Source: Alphaproteobacteria bacterium
GTDB taxonomy: Bacteria > Pseudomonadota > Alphaproteobacteria > Reyranellales > Reyranellaceae
Assembly: GCA_016870115.1 (NCBI GenBank)
Contig: VGCH01000002.1
Location: forward strand, 124,001 to 188,000
Length of the DNA stretch: 64,000 bases
Direction: 5' to 3'
Positions within the stretch are counted from its first letter, which is position 1. Each line of letters begins with the position of its first letter. Shown one piece after another: positions 51,049 to 60,556 of this stretch. The notes under the pieces are model-generated. The model was not told where the DNA came from and ran no database searches. It saw only the letters and a program-made list of their open reading frames with translations. The position numbers and the translations under genes are program-made.

Positions 51049-52224
51049 ATGACCGACATTGTGATCGCGAGTGCGGCGCGTACGCCCATCGGTTCGTTCA
51101 GCGGCGCGTTGGGCGGCTTGCCCGCGCATGAGCTCGGACGCGTCGCCATCAAGGGCGCGATGGAGCGCGCGGGCGTCACGCCCGCCGAGGTCGACGAAGT
51201 CATCATGGGCCAGATCCTGACGGCCGGTCAGGGCCAGAACCCGGCCCGCCAAGCCGCGGTCGCCGCCGGCATCCCGGTCGAGAAGACCGCGCTTGGCATC
51301 AACCAGCTCTGCGGCTCGGGCCTGCGCGCTGTCGCGTTCGGCTGGCAGGCGATCCGCAACGGCGATGCCCGCATCATGGTGGTGGGCGGCCAGGAGAGCA
51401 TGAGCCAGGCGCCGCACGTCGCCCACATGCGCGACGGCACCAAGATGGGCGAGCTGAAGATGCTCGACTCCATGATCAAGGACGGGCTGTGGGATGCCTT
51501 CAACGGCTACCACATGGGCAACACCGCCGAGAACGTGGCGCAGAAGTACCAGATCACCCGCGCCGAGCAGGACGCCTTCGCGGCCTCCTCGCAGAACAAG
51601 GCCGAGGCCGCGCAGAAGAACGGCCGCTTCAAGGACGAGATCGTTCCGGTCACCGTCAAGACCCGCAAGGGCGACGTCACCGTCGACACCGACGAGTTCC
51701 CGCGTCACGGCACTACGGCGGAGTCGCTCGGCAAGTTGCGGCCGGCCTTCGCCAAGGACGGCTCGGTGACGGCGGGCAACGCCTCGGGCATCAATGACGG
51801 TGCCGCGGCGCTGGTGCTCATGAGCGCCGACGAGGCCAAGAAGCGTGGCGTGAAGCCGTTGGCCCGGATCGTCTCCTGGGCGACCACGGGCGTCGATCCG
51901 GCCGTGATGGGCATTGGGCCGGTGACCGCCTCGCAGACGGCGCTGAAGAAGGCTGGCTGGACGGTCAAGGACCTCGACCTCGTGGAGGCCAACGAGGCCT
52001 TCGCCGCCCAGGCGCTGGCGGTCGGCAAGGAACTCGGCCTCGATGCCGGCAAGCTGAACGTCAATGGCGGCGCGATCGCGCTTGGCCACCCGATCGGCGC
52101 CTCGGGCGCCCGCGTGCTCACGACGCTGCTTTTCGAGATGCAGAAGCGCGATGCCAAGAAGGGCCTCGCTACCCTCTGCATCGGCGGCGGCATGGGTATC
52201 GCTATGTGCGTGCAGCGCGACTAG
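51049..52224 (+). CDS. phaA: Acetyl-CoA acetyltransferase (beta-ketothiolase)
   Basis: This 391-residue thiolase condenses two acetyl-CoA to acetoacetyl-CoA, the first step of PHB synthesis. Nucleophile Cys88 lies in [10 protein letters not shown], the conserved His in [20 protein letters not shown], and the second Cys in [12 protein letters not shown]. Length and motifs are those of bacterial biosynthetic thiolases. AAAGGAGG precedes the ATG at 51049. The pathway partner phaB lies about 1.8 kb downstream. Confidence 0.95.
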   Translation: MTDIVIASAARTPIGSFSGALGGLPAHELGRVAIKGAMERAGVTPAEVDEVIMGQILTAGQGQNPARQAAVAAGIPVEKTALGINQLCGSGLRAVAFGWQAIRNGDARIMVVGGQESMSQAPHVAHMRDGTKMGELKMLDSMIKDGLWDAFNGYHMGNTAENVAQKYQITRAEQDAFAASSQNKAEAAQKNGRFKDEIVPVTVKTRKGDVTVDTDEFPRHGTTAESLGKLRPAFAKDGSVTAGNASGINDGAAALVLMSADEAKKRGVKPLARIVSWATTGVDPAVMGIGPVTASQTALKKAGWTVKDLDLVEANEAFAAQALAVGKELGLDAGKLNVNGGAIALGHPIGASGARVLTTLLFEMQKRDAKKGLATLCIGGGMGIAMCVQRD

Positions 52225-52296
52225 CGACCGCCGCGGTTCGTACGCCTCTCCCTGGCGACGGGAGAGGGTCATGCTTTCGTCGCTCACAAACGACAA

Positions 52297-52318
52297 CGGC
52301 GCCCCCGAAGGGGCGCCG
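52297..52318 (-). terminator. UUCG-loop hairpin terminator between phaA and the small secreted protein gene
   Basis: CGGCGCCCC and GGGGCGCCG form a nine-base stem. Read on the minus strand the loop is TTCG, a stable tetraloop, followed by TTGTCGTTTGT. It lies 28 bases after the small secreted protein stop and 73 bases after phaA, so it can stop both converging transcripts. Confidence 0.65.
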
Positions 52319-52345
52319 CGTCGCTGGAGGCCGGGGGACGGGGCC

Positions 52346-52573
52346 TCAGCGCATCGCCGGCAGTTCGATCTCTTCGATCAGGAAGCGGGCGGCGTCCGTG
52401 GACGCGTCGTTGCGGCTGTTGGCGTTGCCCGTCAGGGCTTTGTGCGTCAGCGCATTCGGGCTGATGCCATTGACCGAGACGCCGTTGCCCCCGGTCCAGC
52501 TGCCAGCCTGAGCGGGGGCCGTGGCGGCAAAAGCGGCGGCGGCGATGATGCAAGTGATGATGATCTTCAGCAT
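52346..52573 (-). CDS. Small secreted Asn/Gly-rich protein
   Basis: This 75-residue protein has a clear signal peptide (MLKIIITCIIAAAAFAATAP, then AQA), leaving about 52 residues: GSWTGGNGVSVNGISPNALT, then a charged C-terminal part ending EEIELPAMR. The NG-repeat type of sequence occurs in small secreted proteins of unknown function. GGAGAG precedes the ATG. It reads in the same frame as the decayed MFS gene upstream, with no stop between. I do not recognise its function. Confidence 0.6.
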   Translation of the reverse strand: MLKIIITCIIAAAAFAATAPAQAGSWTGGNGVSVNGISPNALTHKALTGNANSRNDASTDAARFLIEEIELPAMR

Positions 52574-53817
52574 GACGCTCTCCGCTGCTCTGTCCTTGGC
52601 CCGCGGGATGCGGTCCGTCGATGGCGCGAAGATGCCGGATCCCCGTGTCTTGGCCGTGTTGCCGACCCAGCGATTCGGTAGTGTCTGTATCGCGGGCGGC
52701 GACTTGAGCGTTAGACGGGCGTCGGCCAGTGTCCCGCCGGCCAACGCGCCCAGCGGTCGCACGCCGTAGATGGCCACCTGCACTGCCGCGTTGACGCGAC
52801 CCAAGAGTGCCGCGGGCGTCACAAGCTGGCGAATGGTGGTTTGTGCGATCAGCCACAGCATCGGGCCGAACCCGACCACGAAGTGCGCTGTCGCGGCGGC
52901 GCCGAAGCTTGCGATGGCATCGCCGAGGCGCGGTGCGGTGAGCAGCGCGGCTGCCGCGAGGATCGAACTTGCGGGGCCGAAGATCATGGTCGCCCCGGGC
53001 GGCAGCCGGCGCGCGACCAGCGGCGCCGCCAGCGCCCCTGCGATCAGGCCCGCGCCATAGGCCGATTGCGCCGCGCCGGCGCCGGCCGCCCCGAGGCCGA
53101 GCGGGCCCAGCGCGAACGGCACCCAAAGCGCCAGCAGCGCGAAGAAGGCGAAGTTCCAGAACACCGCGCAGAAGAAGATGCCGCGCAGCAGCCCGTGCTC
53201 CAGAACGAAAACCACGCCGGCGCGCGCCGATGCGAACAGCGATGGTGCCGGTCCGCCGGCGCGCGGGGCGTCGGTCGGCAACCGCCGAACGCAGGCGAGC
53301 GCCACAGCGGCGCCCAGGGCGGCGGCGGCATAGCCCCAGCTCGCGCTCGCGTGTTCGGCCATCAGCCCGACGACACCGGTGCGGCGAGGCTGACGGCCGC
53401 GCGCACCAGCTCGATCCGGGCATTGGCGCGCGGCAGGTCGGCGGCCGGCACGAGTCCCGGCAGGATCGACACCGAGCCCAGCACGTAGATCACAGTCGCC
53501 GAGGCGGAAAGAAACGCGCCGAGGCCAAGCAGCCAGGCCATGCCCGCTTCCGCGGCGATGAGCGCGACGAGGGCGCCGGCCATCCCCATCGCCTGCGCGC
53601 CCGCGAGCAGGCGGCGACGCGAGGCGCGGTCGATCCAGGCGCCGGCCGGCAGCGACACCAGCAACCACGCGGCACTTTGCGCCGCCATCAGGAGGCCGAT
53701 GGTGGCGCCGTTGGCGCCGAGCGCCAATGCGGCGGTGAGCGGAAGGGCGGCGAGTGCGAGCTGGTCGGCGGCGTGACTGCCAGCGGCTGCGCCTAGGAGC
53801 GCGGTGAACGGCTTCAT
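52574..53817 (-). pseudogene. MFS transporter remnant: frameshift and lost C-terminus
   Basis: From ATG 53815-53817 a normal MFS N-terminal half reads LLGAAAGSHAADQLALAALP, LPAGAWIDRASRRRLLAGAQ and ends RAAVSLAAPVSSG at a TGA (53362-53364). The continuation, GVVGLMAEHASASWGYAAAA and RRLPPGATMIFGPAS, lies in another frame starting at about 53377. The second half stops resembling MFS after RPLGALAGGTLADARL, losing the last one or two helices, and then runs into the small secreted protein gene. Two lesions point to a true pseudogene. Confidence 0.75.
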
Positions 53818-53990
53818 GCCTGCTTCTCTCACGCGCGCTGTCCCGCCTCTATCCGCCATCGTCTCGTCATTCGGCGCGGACCGCAGGACAGGGCCATACC
53901 CGCGACGCCGCGTGCGGTTCCCTCCTGCGGGGAATCGCACTAGGCTCGGGCTCTCGCGGTGAACGAGGCCGCGCAATGAGGGAGGAAGCG

Positions 53991-54716
53991 ATGAGCGGAC
54001 GGGTGGCGATCGTGACCGGCGGCACGCGCGGCATTGGCGCGGCGATCTCGCGCATGTTGAAGCTGCGCGGCTACAGCGTCGCGGCCAGCTATGCCGGCAA
54101 CGACGTGGCGGCCTCGGCGTTCAAGGCGGAAACCGGCATTCCGGTCTACAAGTTCGACGTCGGCAAGTTCGACGAGTGCGTGGCCGCGGTGGCGCAGATC
54201 GAGAAGGATCTGGGGCCGGTCGCGGTGCTGGTGAACAACGCCGGCATCACCCGCGACGCCACGATGAAGCGGCTCAATCGCGACATGTGGGACTCGGTGA
54301 TCGATACCAATCTCGGTTCCTGTTTCAACATGTGCAAGGCGACGTGGGATGGCATGAACTCCCGCGGCTTCGGCCGCGTCGTCAATATCGGTTCGATCAA
54401 TGGCCAGGGCGGCCAGTATGGCCAGGTGAACTACGCCGCGGCCAAGTCGGGCATCCATGGATTCACCAAGGCGCTGGCCCAGGAGGGCGCTGCCAAGAAC
54501 GTGACCGTGAACGCGATCGCGCCGGGCTACACCGACACCGACATGGTTTCGGCGGTGCCGGCCAACGTGCTGGAGAAGATCGTGGCCAAGATCCCGGTCG
54601 GCCGCCTCGGCAAGGCCGATGAGATCGCGCGCGGCGTCTTGTTCCTGGTGGCCGACGACGCGGGCTTCATCACCGGCTCGACGCTGTCGATCAACGGCGG
54701 CCAACACATGTACTGA
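53991..54716 (+). CDS. phaB: Acetoacetyl-CoA reductase
   Basis: This 241-residue short-chain dehydrogenase reduces acetoacetyl-CoA to (R)-3-hydroxybutyryl-CoA with NADPH. It has the TGGTRGIGAAISRML cofactor motif, LVNNAGITRDATMKRL, YAAAKSGIHGFTKALAQEGA (catalytic Tyr and Lys), and the PHB-specific GSINGQGGQYGQVNY. It starts at ATG 53991 after GAGGAAGCG; an upstream ATG at 53976 is less likely. It follows the MFS remnant divergently and precedes an AhpD-like gene. Confidence 0.93.
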   Translation: MSGRVAIVTGGTRGIGAAISRMLKLRGYSVAASYAGNDVAASAFKAETGIPVYKFDVGKFDECVAAVAQIEKDLGPVAVLVNNAGITRDATMKRLNRDMWDSVIDTNLGSCFNMCKATWDGMNSRGFGRVVNIGSINGQGGQYGQVNYAAAKSGIHGFTKALAQEGAAKNVTVNAIAPGYTDTDMVSAVPANVLEKIVAKIPVGRLGKADEIARGVLFLVADDAGFITGSTLSINGGQHMY

Positions 54717-54743
54717 TGCGCGCCGCGCGAGGAGGAGAGGGCC

Positions 54744-55142
54744 ATGGCCAAGTTGACCGAGTACAAGGACATGGCGCCGCGCGCCAAGGCAGTCGTCGAG
54801 CGCATCGCCGCCGCGCGGGGCGCCGATCCGGCCGACATCAACAATGTCTGGAAGGCGCTGGCGCGTCATCCGTCGGTGATGGAGCAGTTCTCCACCGAGA
54901 TCGGCCAGGCAATGAAGCCGGGCGCGCTCGACGCGCTCACCAAGGAGCTGGTCTATCTCGCCGTCTCGATCGCCAATCAGTGCGACTATTGCATCAACTC
55001 GCACACCTACATGGCGCGCAAGAAGGGCATGAGCGAGGCCATGTACGAAGAATTCATGGCCGTGGTCGCCGTCGCCGACAAGGGCAACAAGCTCGCGGCG
55101 GCCTATCGTGTGCCGCCTGACGCGGCGTTCGAGGAGTCGTGA
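54744..55142 (+). CDS. AhpD-like carboxymuconolactone decarboxylase family protein
   Basis: This 132-residue protein has LTKELVYLAVSIANQCDYCI with Cys80, Cys83 and His87 (CDYCINSH), the peroxidase-type active site of AhpD relatives. It probably reduces peroxides or works as a disulfide enzyme. It follows phaB by 27 bases and overlaps the methyltransferase start by four (GTGA), so the three genes are likely co-transcribed. Confidence 0.87.
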   Translation: MAKLTEYKDMAPRAKAVVERIAAARGADPADINNVWKALARHPSVMEQFSTEIGQAMKPGALDALTKELVYLAVSIANQCDYCINSHTYMARKKGMSEAMYEEFMAVVAVADKGNKLAAAYRVPPDAAFEES

Positions 55143-55957
55143 GCGGCGACACACCGGCGCCCGCGTCTCTCTCTCCGAGCTGGGACGCCAACCTCTATCT
55201 CCGCTTTGCCGACCTGCGCCTGAGACCGGCGCTCGACCTGATGGGGCGGCTCGATGGCGCGCTGGCGGCGCGCGCGGGCCACGCCGTCTACGATCTCGGG
55301 TGCGGCGCGGGCAACATCACCCGCATCCTCGCCGAGCGCTTCCCGACTGCGCCGGTGGTCGGTGTCGACTCTTCGGAAGCCATGCTTGCCAAGGCGCGGA
55401 CGCAGACCAGCGACCTGCGTATCTCGTTTCGGACCGGCGATCTCGCGTCGTTTCGCCCCGACGCGTCGCCGGCGATCCTCTACAGCAACGCCGCCTATCA
55501 CTGGCTCGAGAACCACCTCGCCCTGTTCCCCGACCTCGTGCGGCTCCTGCCTCCGGGCGGGCAGCTCGCGATCCAGATGCCGCGCAATCATCAGGCGCCA
55601 TCGCATGCGCTGATGCCGGTCGCGGCCGAGCGCGGACCGTGGCGCGAGAGGCTCGCGGGCGTGCGCGGCATCGCGCCGGTGGCCGATCCCGACCGCTATT
55701 GGGACGCGCTGCGCCCGCACTGCTCGGCGCTGGAGATCTGGGAGACCGTCTATCAGCAGCCGCTCACCGGGCCCAATCCGGTGGCCGAGTTCACTTCGGG
55801 CACCGGGCTGCGTCCCTATCTCGACGCGCTCGCCGAGCCGGAACGCACGGCCTTCTACAAGGTCTATTGCGAGCTTGTGGGCGAGGCCTATCCCCGCCGC
55901 CCCGATGGCACGACGCTCTTTCCGTTTCGTCGCCTCTTCATCGTCGCGACGCGCTGA
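55139..55957 (+). CDS. tam: Trans-aconitate 2-methyltransferase-like protein
   Basis: This 272-residue SAM-dependent methyltransferase has YDLGCGAGNITRILAERFPT, VVGVDSSEAMLAKAR, and the Tam-specific NAAYHWLENHLALFPDLVRL, PGGQLAIQMPRNHQAPSH and YWDALRPHCSALEIWETVY. Tam methylates trans-aconitate, removing a TCA-cycle inhibitor. The GTG at 55139 overlaps the AhpD stop codon. Motifs and length fit; the symbol rests on this resemblance. Confidence 0.87.
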   Translation: MSGDTPAPASLSPSWDANLYLRFADLRLRPALDLMGRLDGALAARAGHAVYDLGCGAGNITRILAERFPTAPVVGVDSSEAMLAKARTQTSDLRISFRTGDLASFRPDASPAILYSNAAYHWLENHLALFPDLVRLLPPGGQLAIQMPRNHQAPSHALMPVAAERGPWRERLAGVRGIAPVADPDRYWDALRPHCSALEIWETVYQQPLTGPNPVAEFTSGTGLRPYLDALAEPERTAFYKVYCELVGEAYPRRPDGTTLFPFRRLFIVATR

Positions 55958-56054
55958 GGCGCCGCTCGCCCTGCGCCGCGGGCTCGGTGTCATCCCGGGC
56001 GGCGCGCGTCATCCTGACATCCGCCGTGGGCGGCCTGTGCTATAGGCACCGCCC

Positions 56055-57776
56055 ATGACCCTCCATCGTTCCGGCGCTCTGGCGCTGCTCCTTGCGGCGC
56101 TCGCCGGCTGCGCCGAGCCGCCGGTTGCGGCGCCACCGCCCAGCGTGGCGGCGTCCGCGCCGTCAGCGTCCCGCCACATGGTGGCCGCCGCCCATCCGCT
56201 CGCGGTCGAGGCCGGGCTCGCCATGCTGCGGCGGGGCGGGTCGGCGGTCGATGCCGCGATCGCGACGCAAATGGTGCTGGGCGTGGTCGAACCGCATGCC
56301 TCCGGTCTGGGCGGCGGCGGATTCCTGATGCTGCTCGATCCGGCGACCGCTCGCGTCGTCGCCTGGGACGGGCGCGAAACGGCACCGGCTGGCGCGACCC
56401 CCGAACTCTTTCTCCAGGCCAATGGCGAGCCGCTGCCGTTCCGCGACGCCGTGGCGTCGGGTCTTTCCGTCGGTGTGCCGGGCGTATTGCGCATGCTCGA
56501 GACCGTGCATCGCGAGCGCGGGCGCCTGCCCTGGGCCGATCTCTTTCAGCCGGCGATCCAGCTCGCGCGCGGGGGCTTCGAGGTGGCACCCCGTCTCGCC
56601 ACCCGTCTCGAGGCCTTCCGGTCGCTCGGCGATGAGCCCGGGGCGCGCGCGCTCTATTGGCGGCCGGACGGCACGCCCAAGCGCGCCAGCGATCGCGTGG
56701 TGAATGTCGAGCTTGCCGATCTGATGCAGCGCATCGCCCGCGAAGGCTCCAGCGCCTTCTATGAGGGCGCGGTCGCGGCCGAGATGGTGGCGCGGGTGCG
56801 CGGCCATCGCCGGCCGGGCACGCTCTCGCTCGACGATCTGCGCGCCTACCGCCCTATCCGGCGCGAGGCCCTGTGCGGACCCTATCGCGCCTGGACTATT
56901 TGCGGCATGCCGCCTCCCTCGTCGGGCGGCATCGCGGTGGCCCAGATGCTGGCGATCCTGGAGCCGCACGATCTCGGCCAGCTGGCGCCAAGCAGCGCGG
57001 CGGCGGCACATCTGATCGCCGAGGCGGGCCGCCTGGCTTTCGCCGATCGCGACCGCTATGTCGCCGATCCCGCCCATGTCGATGTGCCGACCGCGGGCCT
57101 GCTGGCGCGCGACTACCTCGCGCGCCGCGCCGCGCTGGTGCGAACCGACCGCAGCATGGGCAAGGCCGAGCCCGGCCAGCCCAGCCGATCCTCCGCTTTC
57201 GCCAGCGACGAGACGCGCACGGGCGATGGCACCAGCCACATCACGGTGGTCGATGGGCGTGGCGAGGCGGTGTCCTTCACCACCACCATCGAGGCGCCGT
57301 TCGGCTCGCAGATCCAGGTGCGGGGCATGCTGCTCAACAACGAGCTCACCGACTTCTCGCTGCGACCCGAGATCGCCCGCCGACCGGTCGCCAACCAAGC
57401 CGATGCCGGCAAGCGGCCACGCTCCTCGATGTCGCCCACCATCGTGCTGGATCGCGACCGCCGCTTTCACGCCGCGCTTGGTTCGGCTGGCAGCGCGCGC
57501 ATCATCGGCGACACGCTGCACACGCTGGTCGGTATTCTCGACTGGAACCTCTCGATGCAGGCCGCGATCGATAGGCCGCGCGTCATCAACATGAACGGCG
57601 TTACCGAGCTCGAAGAAGCGTCGGGTGCGGAGCCGCTGGCCGCCACGCTGCGGGCGATGGGGCATGAGGCGGCGGTGCGCCGTCACGAGGGCGGCCTGTC
57701 GGGAATTCAACGCCGCGCCGGTGCATGGGACGGCGGTGCCGACCGGCGCCGCGATGGCGTGGCGCGGGGCGAGTAG
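56055..57776 (+). CDS. ggt: Gamma-glutamyltransferase, lipoprotein-type
   Basis: This 573-residue Ntn hydrolase hydrolyses or transfers gamma-glutamyl groups from glutathione. The leader LALLLAALAGCAEPP has a lipobox, so it is probably a periplasmic lipoprotein. HPLAVEAGLAMLRRGGSAVD, HASGLGGGGFLM and the autoprocessing Thr393 in GDGTSHITVVD are canonical; PRSSMSPTIVLDRD follows. The methyltransferase gene begins four bases after its stop. Confidence 0.93.
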   Translation: MTLHRSGALALLLAALAGCAEPPVAAPPPSVAASAPSASRHMVAAAHPLAVEAGLAMLRRGGSAVDAAIATQMVLGVVEPHASGLGGGGFLMLLDPATARVVAWDGRETAPAGATPELFLQANGEPLPFRDAVASGLSVGVPGVLRMLETVHRERGRLPWADLFQPAIQLARGGFEVAPRLATRLEAFRSLGDEPGARALYWRPDGTPKRASDRVVNVELADLMQRIAREGSSAFYEGAVAAEMVARVRGHRRPGTLSLDDLRAYRPIRREALCGPYRAWTICGMPPPSSGGIAVAQMLAILEPHDLGQLAPSSAAAAHLIAEAGRLAFADRDRYVADPAHVDVPTAGLLARDYLARRAALVRTDRSMGKAEPGQPSRSSAFASDETRTGDGTSHITVVDGRGEAVSFTTTIEAPFGSQIQVRGMLLNNELTDFSLRPEIARRPVANQADAGKRPRSSMSPTIVLDRDRRFHAALGSAGSARIIGDTLHTLVGILDWNLSMQAAIDRPRVINMNGVTELEEASGAEPLAATLRAMGHEAAVRRHEGGLSGIQRRAGAWDGGADRRRDGVARGE

Positions 57777-57780
57777 AACC

Positions 57781-58968
57781 ATGGCGAAACTTCCGAGTGT
57801 GATCCTGCGCGCCGGCGAGGACCGTCGTGTCCGGGCCGGCCGGCCGTGGGTCTTTTCCAACGAGGTGCTGATGGACGGCGACGCCAAGGCGATTCCGCCC
57901 GGCGCGCTCGCCACCCTTCGCGCGGCGTCGGGCGAAAAGCTCGGCCTCGTCACCTTCAATCCGCATTCCCTGATCGCGGGACGGCTGATCAGCCACAATC
58001 CCGAAGCCAGCGTCGATCCGCTGTTCATCGGACGCCGGCTTGCGCGCGCGGCGGCCCTGCGCGACCGGCTGGTGGGCGTGCCGTTCTATCGGCTGATCCA
58101 TGCCGAGGCTGATGGCTTGCCCGGCCTGATCGTCGATCGCTTCGGTGACGTGTTCGTGGTTCAGGCCAATAGCGCCGGGATGGAAGCGCTGACGCCGGTG
58201 CTGCTAGAAGCGCTGCGGGCGGAGTTCCAGCCGCGCGGCATCCTGCTCAAGAATGACAGCCCGGTGCGCACGCTTGAGGGTCTGGAGCGGGGCATCTCGG
58301 TGGCGGCGGGCGAGGTGCCGGATCGCATCGAGCTTCGCGAGAACGGCGCGCGTTTCGTGGCCGAGCTGGCGGGCGGCCAGAAGACCGGTTGGTTCTACGA
58401 CCAGCGTGACAATCGCGCTTTCATGGCCAGCCTCACGCGCGATGCCTCGGTGGTCGATCTCTTTTGCTACGCAGGCGGCTTCGGCGTACTGGCGGCCCGC
58501 GCAGGCGCCCGTCAGGTGCTGTGTGTGGACCGCTCGCAGGATGCGCTCGATGTTGTGGGCGACGCTGCGGCGCTGAACGACGTCGCGGACCGTGTCGCGA
58601 CGCGGCGGGCCGAAGCGTTCGAGGCGCTGGAAGAGCTGGCGGCCGGCGGCCGCGCGCATGAGGTGGTGATTTGCGATCCGCCGGCGTTCGTGAAAAGCCG
58701 CAAGGATCTCAAGGCCGGCGTGCGTGGTTATCGCAAACTCGCGCGGATGGCGGCGGGGCTGGTGGCGCCGGGCGGGTTCCTGTTCATGGCGTCCTGCTCG
58801 CACCTGGTCGAACCGCCGCTCTTTGCCGAACAGGTCCAGCGCGGTCTGCAGGATGCCGAGCGTGGCGGGCGGATCCTGCGGTCGTCGGGCGCCGCGCTCG
58901 ACCATCCGGTTCATCCCGCCCTGCCCGAAACCGCCTACCTCAAGGCGCTGGTCTTGCAGCTCGACTGA
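57781..58968 (+). CDS. Class I SAM-dependent rRNA methyltransferase (RlmI/RsmI-like PUA-fused type)
   Basis: This 395-residue protein has an N-terminal PUA-like domain (RAGEDRRVRAGRPWVFSNEV), an EEHEC-like segment VPFYRLIHAEADGLPGLIVD, GGQKTGWFYDQRDNR, the SAM motif VVDLFCYAGGFGVLAARAG, and the catalytic ICDPPAFVKSRKDLKAGVRG. It belongs to the COG1092 family of 23S rRNA m5C methyltransferases. The ATG at 57781 directly follows ggt, so both probably share a transcript. Confidence 0.9.
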   Translation: MAKLPSVILRAGEDRRVRAGRPWVFSNEVLMDGDAKAIPPGALATLRAASGEKLGLVTFNPHSLIAGRLISHNPEASVDPLFIGRRLARAAALRDRLVGVPFYRLIHAEADGLPGLIVDRFGDVFVVQANSAGMEALTPVLLEALRAEFQPRGILLKNDSPVRTLEGLERGISVAAGEVPDRIELRENGARFVAELAGGQKTGWFYDQRDNRAFMASLTRDASVVDLFCYAGGFGVLAARAGARQVLCVDRSQDALDVVGDAAALNDVADRVATRRAEAFEALEELAAGGRAHEVVICDPPAFVKSRKDLKAGVRGYRKLARMAAGLVAPGGFLFMASCSHLVEPPLFAEQVQRGLQDAERGGRILRSSGAALDHPVHPALPETAYLKALVLQLD

Positions 58969-59037
58969 CCTCGCGGCTGTCGAAAGCCGTCGCGGAGGAT
59001 GCTAGCGTCAGGGGGACCCAACCTCAGGAGATCGCCC

Positions 59038-60534
59038 GTGCCCGCTTCCAACCGTCGCCAGTTTCTCGGCGCCTCGACCGCGCTGATCGCCGCTGGCGCC
59101 TTCGGCCCCGCCGCCTGGGCGCAGGCTCGCGACCGCGTCGTCATCGGCATGTCGCTCGAGCCGCCCGTGCTCGACCCGACCAAGAATGCTGCCGCCGCGA
59201 TCCGCGAGATCACCTACCAGAACATCTACGAGAGCCTTGGCCGGATCGACCGGACCGGCGGCATCGTGCCGGGTCTTGCCGAGAGCTGGACGATCTCGCC
59301 TGACGGCAAGACCTACACCTTCAAGCTGCGCGCCGGCGTGAAGTATCACGATGGCAAGCCGTTCAACGCCGCGGTCGCCAAGTTCTCGATCGACCGGCTC
59401 TACGCCGCCGACTCCACGGTGCCGGCCAAGTCGCTCTACACCGACATCGAGAGCGTGACCGCGGTCGATGCGACGACGCTCACCATCCAGCTGAAGAACC
59501 CCAACTCCTACTTCCTCTATTCGATCTCGCTTGGTGACGCCGCGATCCAGCATCCGGACTCGGCACCGACCAACGATAAGACACCGATCGGCACTGGCCC
59601 GTTCATGTTCAAGGAGCGTCGCGAGGGCGACTCGATCCAGCTCGTGAAGGCGCCGACGTTCCGCGACCCCGGCGCGATCAAGCTCAACACGGTGACCTTC
59701 AAGTTCGTGAAGGACGCCTCGGCCCAGGTGAACGCGCTCCTCGCCGGCGACGTCGACACGTTCCCCGGCTTCCAGGCGCCCGAGCTGGTCGACCGGCTGC
59801 GCCGCGACAATCGCTTCGCCGTGGTCTTGGGCTCGACCGAGGGCGAGGTTCTGCTCGCCACCAACAACGGCAAGAAGCCGTTCGACAATCCCAAGGTGCG
59901 TCAGGCGATCGCGCATGCGATCGACCGGGCCGAGCTGATCGCGTCGGAATCCGGCTTCGGAACGCCGATCGGCTCGCACTTCCCGCCGCACAACAAGGCC
60001 TATGTCGACCTGACCAAGACCTATCCGCTGGATATCGCCAAGGCGAAGGCGCTCCTCGCCGAGGCGGGCGTGCCCAACGGGTTCGAGGCGACGCTGAAGC
60101 TGCCGCCGGTGGGCTACGCCCAGCGGGCCGGCGAGCTGATGGTGAGCCAGCTCGGCAAGATCGGCATCAAGCTCTCAATCGTTCAGCTGCAGTGGCCGCA
60201 ATGGCTCTCCGAGGTGTTCCGCGAGCGCAACTACGATCTCACCATCGTGGCGCATACCGAGGCCAACGATCTCGATCGCTACGCGCGCGACGGCTACTAC
60301 TGGGGTTACGATTCGGCGGAGTTCAAGGCGAAGTGGCGCGAGGTCGTGCTGACCACCGACTTCGCCAAGCGCGACGATCTCCTGAAGGACGCCCAACGCA
60401 TCCTCGCCCGCGATGCCGTGAACGGCTTCCTCTGGCAGCTCGCCAAGATCGGCGTGTGGCGCAAGGAGCTGGTCGGCATGTGGGAGAACTCTCCCACGCC
60501 CTCGATCGACCTCTCCGGGGTCCATTGGCGCTGA
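59038..60534 (+). CDS. ABC transporter peptide/solute-binding protein (family 5)
   Basis: This 498-residue protein has a twin-arginine-like leader (NRRQFLGASTALIAAGAFGP) with a likely cut after AWA, then SLEPPVLDPTKNAAAAIREI, ESWTISPDGKTYTFKLRAGV, KYHDGKPFNAAVAKFSIDRL and PIGTGPFMFKERREGD, the DppA family pattern. The GTG at 59038 follows CAGGAGATCG. It heads an operon with two permeases and an amidase pair, suggesting uptake of amide- or peptide-type compounds. Confidence 0.92.
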   Translation: MPASNRRQFLGASTALIAAGAFGPAAWAQARDRVVIGMSLEPPVLDPTKNAAAAIREITYQNIYESLGRIDRTGGIVPGLAESWTISPDGKTYTFKLRAGVKYHDGKPFNAAVAKFSIDRLYAADSTVPAKSLYTDIESVTAVDATTLTIQLKNPNSYFLYSISLGDAAIQHPDSAPTNDKTPIGTGPFMFKERREGDSIQLVKAPTFRDPGAIKLNTVTFKFVKDASAQVNALLAGDVDTFPGFQAPELVDRLRRDNRFAVVLGSTEGEVLLATNNGKKPFDNPKVRQAIAHAIDRAELIASESGFGTPIGSHFPPHNKAYVDLTKTYPLDIAKAKALLAEAGVPNGFEATLKLPPVGYAQRAGELMVSQLGKIGIKLSIVQLQWPQWLSEVFRERNYDLTIVAHTEANDLDRYARDGYYWGYDSAEFKAKWREVVLTTDFAKRDDLLKDAQRILARDAVNGFLWQLAKIGVWRKELVGMWENSPTPSIDLSGVHWR

Positions 60535-60556
60535 TCGCCTCGCCGGCAGGCGCGCG

